Assembly: GCA_907163375.1 (NCBI GenBank)
Contig: CAJQUW010005701.1
Span: forward strand, 1-64,000
DNA length: 64,000 nucleotides
From: Prostheceraeus crozeri
Lineage: Eukaryota > Platyhelminthes > Polycladida > Euryleptidae
Direction of reading: 5' to 3'
Within the stretch, counting starts at the first letter, position 1, and each line of letters opens with the position of its first letter. The notes under the pieces were generated by a model that had not been told where the DNA came from, searched no databases, and saw only the letters and a list, made by a program, of their open reading frames with translations. The position numbers and the translations under genes are program-made. Positions 1 through 7,200 of this stretch are shown here, piece after piece.

Positions 1-2
1 GT

Positions 3-176
3 TTATTTTTTGTTCTTAACTTTTGCAGATTGCGTTTTTGGTTTAACTTTATCAGGAACCAAACCTGCATCAATCATTCTTTTTATTCTATGATTTTCTT
101 TCATAATATTTCTTTCTTTTATTAACTCTTCTAATTGTTTAATTCTTTTAAAATTATTAGCTCTAATTTTATCCAT
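3..176 (-). CDS. 57-residue basic protein, paralog of the N-terminus of the 276-residue element protein
   Basis: This small ORF begins with MDKIRANNFKRIKQLEEL and ends with a lysine-rich tail. Its first 36 or so residues closely match the start of the protein at 9,044-9,874 (MDKVRADNFKRIKQLDEL), with the same RNIMKENH segment. The start has the A-rich context seen at other element genes, and the stop lies just inside the window. It therefore looks like a truncated duplicate of the N-terminal helical segment only. It lies downstream of, and on the same strand as, the fiber-like gene. No function is known; the predicted form is a single basic helix. Codon differences from the longer copy are many but mostly conservative, suggesting it is expressed rather than decaying. 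Confidence 0.6.
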   Translation of the reverse strand: MDKIRANNFKRIKQLEELIKERNIMKENHRIKRMIDAGLVPDKVKPKTQSAKVKNKK

Positions 177-335
177 TTTTAAAATTATATACTTTTATAT
201 ACTTTCATATATTTATACTTTTTTATTTTTAAAATTATATTTATATTTTTGTATTTTTTAAATTATATTTATATTTTTTATGATTCTTATTTTTTATAGG
301 TAAAAAATATTTAAATTAATATTTACAATACTCGT

Positions 336-1223
336 TTAAGATTTACGTTTGTGAATGGACAACAACTTCGAGATAACTTTATTAATTGACTGTTGCACTT
401 TATCTATTGCGTCAAGCAGCGTGTGATGTACTTTAATTTCTCTTCTATTAACTTGCATTTTCTGCTGATTAATCTTCAATGCCGTTTTAAGAGCATTTAA
501 CTTAATTTTAAGAACATCTAATTGTCTTTTAACAGCATCTAACTGTTCTTTATTTTCTTTAGAGTTTTCTTGTAAATTTTTCTTTAATTCATTTTCTAAA
601 TTGATTTTAAGAGTTTTCATTTTATCAACTTTTTGATTAAGTGAGTTTACTTCATTTATTATTCTATTCATCTTTTTCATTTGTTGAGTAATTTTAGAAC
701 TCAATTCATCAACACTTTTTTGGAATGTAGTTTGTAACTGTTTTAAATTTTTTTTAATTCTTTCAGGTAGTTTTTCTATTTCATCTCCTAATTGTTCTTT
801 TAACATTTTTATCTGATGTTTATTTTTAATGACTGCAGATTTTAAATTTAAAGAAAGTAATATTAAAATTTTTGATTGTTCTGAAATCTTTTTAAATAGT
901 TTTGCTATATCTGCTTCTAGCTCTCTATCCTTTTTATCAAGTTTTAATAATTTTTCGTTTAATGATTTGTCATTAAGTTTTAGCAACTTTAATTCGTTCA
1001 TCAGCGGAACCAAAACATCGTTTATATATTTTTCTTTTAAGTCATTGATTTGTGTATCAACATATTGTTTATTTGTCAACTCTGTATTTTGTTGTGGAAG
1101 AATAGAAAGATGCAATGGACCAGATAAAACGTCTCCAGTTTTCACAATATAATTTTCTATCTCTATTTCTAATTCACGATTATTCGGGATATATGCACCT
1201 CCACCAACATTTGGTAACATCAT
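336..1223 (-). CDS. Fiber-like coiled-coil attachment protein candidate
   Basis: The chosen start is the double Met at 1,218-1,223, giving MMLPNVGGGAYIPNN; an upstream extension of 21 residues is AT-derived and unlikely to be coding. After the Gly-rich N-terminus comes a segment reading GDVLSGPLHL, followed by a TNKQYVD motif. That arrangement resembles the shaft-repeat signature of phage tail fibers and of fiber-like proteins in adintovirus-type elements. The rest, to residue 295, is long heptad-rich coiled coil (many L/I/K/E/Q), consistent with a trimeric stalk. No globular receptor-binding head is recognisable. The gene is divergent from the zinc-finger gene at 1,329. The family role is known only by analogy; the stalk prediction is direct from sequence. 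Confidence 0.55.
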   Translation of the reverse strand: MMLPNVGGGAYIPNNRELEIEIENYIVKTGDVLSGPLHLSILPQQNTELTNKQYVDTQINDLKEKYINDVLVPLMNELKLLKLNDKSLNEKLLKLDKKDRELEADIAKLFKKISEQSKILILLSLNLKSAVIKNKHQIKMLKEQLGDEIEKLPERIKKNLKQLQTTFQKSVDELSSKITQQMKKMNRIINEVNSLNQKVDKMKTLKINLENELKKNLQENSKENKEQLDAVKRQLDVLKIKLNALKTALKINQQKMQVNRREIKVHHTLLDAIDKVQQSINKVISKLLSIHKRKS

Positions 1224-1328
1224 TTTTAAACAATAAAAATAAAATTTTTTCTGATTATAAAAAATACATAAATTATAAAAATACATAAATTATAAAAAAT
1301 AAAATTTTTCCTAATAAAAATAAAAAAA
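1224..1328. promoter_or_regulatory. Divergent intergenic promoter region
   Basis: Only about 105 nearly pure A/T bases separate the start codons of the fiber-like gene (minus) and the zinc-finger gene (plus), so both promoters must lie here or inside the genes. It contains a repeated block of the form ATAAATTATAAAAAATA. No specific promoter motif can be singled out in such biased sequence. Confidence 0.4.
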
Positions 1329-2246
1329 ATGGAAATGACTCAAATTTGTCAAGTTTGCAATATGCGTTTTTTAAATCAAACACTATTATATTCTCATATG
1401 AAAAACACACCATGTGGTATGCATATGAATCAATTACAACCTAATAATATACAACCTAATAATATACAACCTAATAATATACAACCTAATAATATTCAAC
1501 CTAATAATATTCAGAATAATATTCAACCTAATAATAGTATTCAGTATAATAATATTCAATCAGAGCAACCATTACAAAGATTAAAGCATTTATTTATTTC
1601 AGATAAAGAACAAAATCTTTATACTGCTAGAATAAATACACCTAGGCAAAATACTGCTAGAATAAATACACCTAGGCAAAATACACCTAGGCAAAATAAT
1701 AATAATTATTTAGCACAAAATAATAATGTAGCACAAAATAATCCTTTTGTTCAAAATAATCCTTTTGTTCAAAATAATAATGTAGCACAAAATAATTATA
1801 TTGATAAAAATCAATTTGTTGAAAGTAATAACAAAAAAATATGTTCCGGATGTAATAAAAATATAACATCAAAAAATTTTGCACGTCATTTAAAATTATG
1901 CGAACAACCAGAAGAGGTTAAAAAAAATAAAAAAGATAAATTAAAAGATCAGTTATGTCGTAATTGTAATAAATATTTTACAAATCAAGGAATTACTAAT
2001 CATTATAATTCTTGTATAAGTTCTACAAGACAATGTACAAGTTGTCAAATTACTAAACCTAAGACAGAGTTTTATGATAGTAAATATCAGTGTAAGGATT
2101 GTTTAAAAGAAAAAGTTAAATGTAGAGGTTGTCAAAAAATTATATTAAAGAAAAATTTTCAGCGACATGTAACACTATGTCCAAAACTTAATCAACATAA
2201 TAATCAACATAATAATAATTTATGTCAAAATAATAATTTATATTAG
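1329..2246 (+). CDS. Multi zinc-finger protein with Asn/Gln-rich repeats
   Basis: The 305-residue product starts with a C2H2-like finger (CQVCNMRF, then H and C ligands, residues about 7-30). A low-complexity linker follows with five or more QPNNI repeats, then repeats of the TPRQN and QNNPFV types (residues about 38-160). The C-terminal half holds at least four Cys-rich knuckles of the C-x2-C...H-x3-C type: CSGCNKNI, CRNCNKYF, CTSCQITK and CRGCQKII. The finger layout suggests nucleic-acid binding, perhaps transcriptional control or genome packaging in the element. I do not recognise a specific family. It is the first gene of a plus-strand run continuing to the polymerase. Confidence 0.65.
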   Translation: MEMTQICQVCNMRFLNQTLLYSHMKNTPCGMHMNQLQPNNIQPNNIQPNNIQPNNIQPNNIQNNIQPNNSIQYNNIQSEQPLQRLKHLFISDKEQNLYTARINTPRQNTARINTPRQNTPRQNNNNYLAQNNNVAQNNPFVQNNPFVQNNNVAQNNYIDKNQFVESNNKKICSGCNKNITSKNFARHLKLCEQPEEVKKNKKDKLKDQLCRNCNKYFTNQGITNHYNSCISSTRQCTSCQITKPKTEFYDSKYQCKDCLKEKVKCRGCQKIILKKNFQRHVTLCPKLNQHNNQHNNNLCQNNNLY

Positions 2247-2322
2247 TATTTCAACTAAAATAGTTGTATTTCAACTAAAATAGTTGTATTTCAACTAAAA
2301 TAGTTGTATTTCAACTAAAATA
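2247..2322 (+). repeat. 20-bp tandem repeat with embedded triloop palindrome, 3.8 copies
   Basis: Three perfect 20-bp units and a partial fourth directly follow the zinc-finger stop codon. Each unit contains CAACTAAAATAGTTG, a perfect 6-bp stem with an AAA loop. On the transcript this would form a series of hairpins in the 3' untranslated region, possibly affecting transcript end formation or stability. Confidence 0.85.
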
Positions 2323-2389
2323 ATCTTATATATATTAAAATATTATTTTTTATAAAGAATAAAATATTATTTTATTAAAATATTCTTAA

Positions 2390-2520
2390 GCATTCCGGAA
2401 GAGAGGAGAGGTTCGGAACATACTTCTTTTGAGTATAGGAACAAAAAGTCCGACACATTCCGGAGGTTCTACAGAGGTTAAAAACACTCATAAGAGTGTA
2501 AGAATGCGAGTCCGGAATTA
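2390..2520 (+). other. GC-richer structured island, possible non-coding RNA or hairpin terminator
   Basis: About 130 bp stand out from surrounding AT-only sequence. The island opens with ATTCCGGA and closes with its complement TCCGGAAT. It contains inner pairs such as ATACT/AGTAT and CACTC/GAGTG, and a third TTCCGG copy in the middle. The repeated inverted words predict a multi-branched fold. No ORF crosses it and no known ribozyme core was recognised. Confidence 0.4.
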
Positions 2521-2561
2521 AAAAAATAATAATTCCTAAATTTTTATTTTAAAAATAATAA

Positions 2562-4106
2562 ATGAATAAAAGCGAAAATTTGGAAGATTTATATTCACCG
2601 GTTTTAATTAAAAGTGATAAAAGTAATAAAAGTAATAAAAGTAATCTAAGTCGTCATAAATCTCTTAATGCAATAAACGAAATAATAAATAATTATATGA
2701 ATAACACTGAGTTTCAAGATACACTAACCCCTCAAGATTCGAATCTAAAAGATATTAATAATATTGTAGATAATCCTATATATAATACTAGATATAATAA
2801 TAATAATATAGATAAAAATATATATAATAATATAGATAAAAATACATATAATAAAAGATATTTAGAGACACTACCCCCTAATTCATCTCTTAATAAAAAA
2901 ATACCACAATCAGATCTTACACGTCTTTGGAATTTTTTAAAATTTCATTGTATAAAAATATTGTTAGCATGTATTTTAATATTTTTTATTTATCATCTTG
3001 TTATATGTATTGGAAATCAATGGGGTTACTTTCTAACAGAGGAACAAAAGAGAATAATTTTTTATAATCAAGAAAAAAAAACTTTTGAAGGATGGAAGAC
3101 TGAGGAAGATAAGATTAAGGATAAAACTAATAATAAAAATATTAAACAAGGTAAAATGTATCAAGAAAATTTACATTTCATTGTTTACGGTAAAACTGGA
3201 AGTGGTAAGACTACGTTTATTAAAAAATATATAAACCAATATTATAAGGACGAAACAAAAGTACATATTTTTTGTATGCATACTTCTGAATGGCCAACTT
3301 TTACAAACGTCTATAATGATAAACAATTAGATGAGTTACAAGATATGGAAAGTTTTGCTGGTACACCTGAAAATAAATCTTTATTAATTTTAGATGATGT
3401 TGCAAGTTTATCAAAACAAAAAAATATGTCAGAAATATTTACAAAAGGAAGACATCAAAATATTCAAATAGTTGTATTAGCTCATAAAGCTTGTGATGTA
3501 GATAATAAGATTAGAGAAAACATTCAAACATTTTTTACAACTACACAAAATAATGCAGCATTCTTTAATGATATTAATAAAAATTATAAAATGAATATGC
3601 CTTTATCATATTATACACATCATAAATATGGAATAATACGTGTTGACACCATAAGTGAACATATGCAAGTATATGATAAAGACTTGAATATATTAGTAGA
3701 TACCGAACATGAAATCTATAATAACTCTCAAGATTTTGATATTAGAATGTATGCAAATACAAAACATTTATCAAATCAAGTTATAGAACAAATAATTATC
3801 TTTTTAGAATCCGAAGCAAAAGTACCACTAAAAATTATTCCTGATACATTTTATTTTTATTTTGATCATTATTTAAATGCAAAATTTGGTATACCAATAC
3901 CAAAAAGATTACAAGATAATGAAACATTAAACTATTTAAAAATTGCAATAAATGATGTTAGAAACGGATTAAGAAAAGCAACCCCAATAATATCTGATGT
4001 TAAATCTACATTTTCTGATGCTAAATCTACATTTGATGAAGCCAAAAAAACATATAATGATATAAAACCATTAATAAATGGTGTAAGTGAAATACTTAAT
4101 AATTAA
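2562..4106 (+). CDS. Membrane-anchored FtsK/HerA-superfamily ATPase
   Basis: The 514-residue product has an Asn-rich, low-complexity N-terminus, then one hydrophobic helix (about residues 128-150, ILLACILIFFIYHLVICIG). A P-loop follows, GKTGSGKTT (about 209-217), then a Walker B strand LLILDDVAS (about 272-280) and a downstream TKGRHQNIQIVVLAHKA segment. That segment corresponds to the arginine/sensor region of A32-like packaging ATPases. The C-terminus has short amphipathic repeats (KSTFSDAKSTFDEAKKTY). The likely role is genome translocation, or DNA handling at a membrane. It differs from the second ATPase (10,928-11,716) by its membrane anchor and long tails. The motifs are clear; the exact role is inferred. 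Confidence 0.75.
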   Translation: MNKSENLEDLYSPVLIKSDKSNKSNKSNLSRHKSLNAINEIINNYMNNTEFQDTLTPQDSNLKDINNIVDNPIYNTRYNNNNIDKNIYNNIDKNTYNKRYLETLPPNSSLNKKIPQSDLTRLWNFLKFHCIKILLACILIFFIYHLVICIGNQWGYFLTEEQKRIIFYNQEKKTFEGWKTEEDKIKDKTNNKNIKQGKMYQENLHFIVYGKTGSGKTTFIKKYINQYYKDETKVHIFCMHTSEWPTFTNVYNDKQLDELQDMESFAGTPENKSLLILDDVASLSKQKNMSEIFTKGRHQNIQIVVLAHKACDVDNKIRENIQTFFTTTQNNAAFFNDINKNYKMNMPLSYYTHHKYGIIRVDTISEHMQVYDKDLNILVDTEHEIYNNSQDFDIRMYANTKHLSNQVIEQIIIFLESEAKVPLKIIPDTFYFYFDHYLNAKFGIPIPKRLQDNETLNYLKIAINDVRNGLRKATPIISDVKSTFSDAKSTFDEAKKTYNDIKPLINGVSEILNN

Positions 4107-4157
4107 ACAAATTTATCATAATTAAACAAATTTATCATAATCAAACCGAAGGTACTA

Positions 4158-4168
4158 GGGCTTCGCCC
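4158..4168. repeat. Triloop palindrome (GGGC-TTC-GCCC), intergenic copy
   Basis: A perfect GGGCTTCGCCC stem-loop lies between the ATPase and polymerase genes, in AT-rich sequence. The same core occurs at 8,701, 9,884 and 9,921, and in a degenerate form at 6,232. The flanks also resemble each other (AGGG before, CGA or CGT after), so it is one member of a dispersed family. Confidence 0.8.
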
Positions 4169-4265
4169 GATTGCAGATATATTAGTATTTTTTTTCTCTA
4201 AAAATTAAAACAAAAATTCTTTTAAAAAAAACTAAAACACAAATTTTTTCTTTAAAAAATAAAAA

Positions 4266-7200
4266 ATGGAAAAATTTTATTGCAACTTATGTAAAAAAAA
4301 GTTACAAACAAAAAGAAGTTATCAATCTCATCTACAAAGTAAAATGCATTTACAAAATGTAGAACGAGTTGATGAAGGAAATATATTAAAATTAAATAGT
4401 TATAAAAACTATATAGAAACATTGCCTACTGATATAAAAGTTAAAAAAATGTTTGATGATTATTCACATTCGGAATATAAAAAATTTTTTAATAGTGAAG
4501 ATGAAGCCGTAACAGATATAAAATATTTATTTAGCGATACTGATGAATTTAACGAAATAGATGAATTTAACGAAATAGATGAATTTGATGAAGCTGAACG
4601 AACCGATGAAGCCTTAGCAAATATAAAATATTTATTTAATCAGTCTTTTGAACATAATGAAACCGATAAAACTTTTTCTGATATTCTAACCAACTTTTAT
4701 AATATATTTAAGAAATCTTTCAAATGTTATATGAATGTAGAAGTACTTTATACAAAAAATGGACCTGACGGAATTCCTGAAGAAATAATACAAGGACATT
4801 TTACAAAGTCACAAGAAATTCATAATGTAAATGATATACAACCCATATTTGAATCGATGATACTTAAATTAGAAAATTGTATAATTGAAGCCCAGTTACG
4901 TGAATCTGGTTGGAGATTTGTTAAAATAATATCTAAGAAAATAGTAATTGATAAATATAAAAATAATACTGGTGGTAGTTATGTTCCTTTACCTTTCAGT
5001 TCACCACAATTAATCAACATAAAAAATGAAGATGATTATTGTTTTCTGTGGAGTATTATAGCACATTTACATCCTGCAAAATATCATAAAGAAAGACTAA
5101 GTCATTACAATAAAGAAGAATACATAAGTGAATTTGATCTTTCTGATGGCTTAGATGAATTTCCATATGATTATAATAGGTTACTAAAGTTTCATAAAAA
5201 GAATAAAAATTTAATTGAAGTAAATGTTTTTGAATTAAATGTGAATTATGTTTCTATTGGTAAAATTACTCCACTATACTCAGATTCAAAAAAATTTTAT
5301 TTGAATAATAAAAATTTATGCCAATCAGAAATAGTATATAATGATAGAGGAAATTACATGCATCATAATATTTTTTACCAAGGAAATATAATATGTACGG
5401 AAAAATTTGAACTTGTTAAAACACTATCACCAATAATGATTAATCATAATAATTATAAAGGACGTACTGATGATTATAATTACAAATATTCATCTTTATC
5501 TTCAGAATATCAACAAAAATTAGAAAATTTAAATAAAAGTTTACAAAAATGTAAAATAGATTATCAACAACAAACACAAATGTTACTACAAGAATATCAC
5601 CATAAATATCAAAATAAGATAGAAACAATTCAAAAATTAAATGAAGAAAATAATAAAGAATCGGCTAAAGCCAGAGGAGCTTCGCTCCGATTAAATAATG
5701 AAGAATTAAATAATGAAGAAAATGAAACCAAACAAAAAATAAATGAATCTTTAAAAAAATGTCTACAACAATATAAAGAACAATATGATAAAGAATATAT
5801 TTATCAGCTACAAATATTAAATCAAAATTATTATCAAAATACATTTAATCTTACAAAAGAAATTAATGAAACACATGAAATATATCAAGATGAATTTGTA
5901 AAATTAGAACAGTCAAAACAACCAGCACAAGCGAATATATTATATTATCAGGGTCATTTTATATTGTGTAAAGATGTTTCTATATTTACAAAAACTTCAG
6001 ATAATAAAAATTTTCCTTGTCTTCAATGTATGACAAGTTTTAGAACTTTAGAAGAAATGAATAGACATTTGGAGAATTGTCAACAAAACGAAGCAGTTCA
6101 AAATACTTTTCCTAAAGATGATTATTTAGAATATAATAAATGGTATTTTAAAAATAAAGTACCCTTTACTATTTATTGTGATTTTGAAGCATATAATGTT
6201 AATATGACACAAAATCGAACGGAAAGTTCCAGGGCTTCACCCGATTCTGAAAATTATAATTCTGAAAATTATAATTCTGAAAATTATAATTCTGAAAAAA
6301 GTGCGCCTGAAAGAAGTGCGCCTGAAAGAAGTGCACCTGGAAAAAGTTCAGCTGAACAAAGTAAAGAAAAATATTTATTTGAACAAAAACCATTATGTTG
6401 GGGAATGTACATTCATTCAAATTATCCTGAATTATTTAAATCAGAATATTTACAATACTATGGTGAAGACAGTTCAGAAATGTTTACAAAGAAAGTAGAA
6501 GAATTACAAGGACGTTTTTCACAATTGCTTGAAACAAATAAACCAATGATACCATTAACGGATGAAGAAAGAAAAGAATTTTATGATGAAATAAATTGTT
6601 ATTACTGTGGAAAAGGTTTTACAAATAAATATAAAACTGGCAGAGGTAGATATCTTGATAAGGTAAAAGATCATGATCATCTAAATGGATTATATAGAGG
6701 TGCAGCACATAATTCTTGTAATCTTAATGCTAATAAATTTAAATATAACTTTGTTCCTCTATATTTCTACAATGGTTCTAAATATGATTTCCATCTAGTA
6801 ATGAAAGATTTATTTTCATCAGAAAAATTACAACAACAAAAAATAAATGTACTATGTAAACAAGAAGAAGAATATTTTTCAATGCAATTAGGTTGTATTA
6901 GAATTTTAGATGTATTTAGATTTTTTACTCCTTATTCATTAGATGTTATGGGAAAAACTTTGAAACCTGAACAATGTAAAATATTAAATAAATATAATTT
7001 AAAACCTTTAAAAGGAATATTTCCGTATGAGTACATAGCCTGCGGCTCACAGTCGAAGACTGATATAACTGGAGATAAAACCTGTGGTTCACAGTCGAAG
7101 ACTGATTTTAATTCTGTGAATAAAATTATGGAAGAAGAACAACTTCCTCCAATAAATAAATTTAAATCAACATTAAAACAATCACAATTATCTGACGAAG

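Noticed and set aside
829-1152. 107-codon plus-strand ORF
   Set aside because: It is the antisense shadow of the fiber-like coiled-coil gene.
2247-2322. Possible CRISPR-like array
   Set aside because: The units are directly adjacent with no spacers and are in a eukaryotic viral element.
2390-2520. Hammerhead ribozyme
   Set aside because: The CTGATGA and GAAA core boxes are not present in a suitable arrangement.
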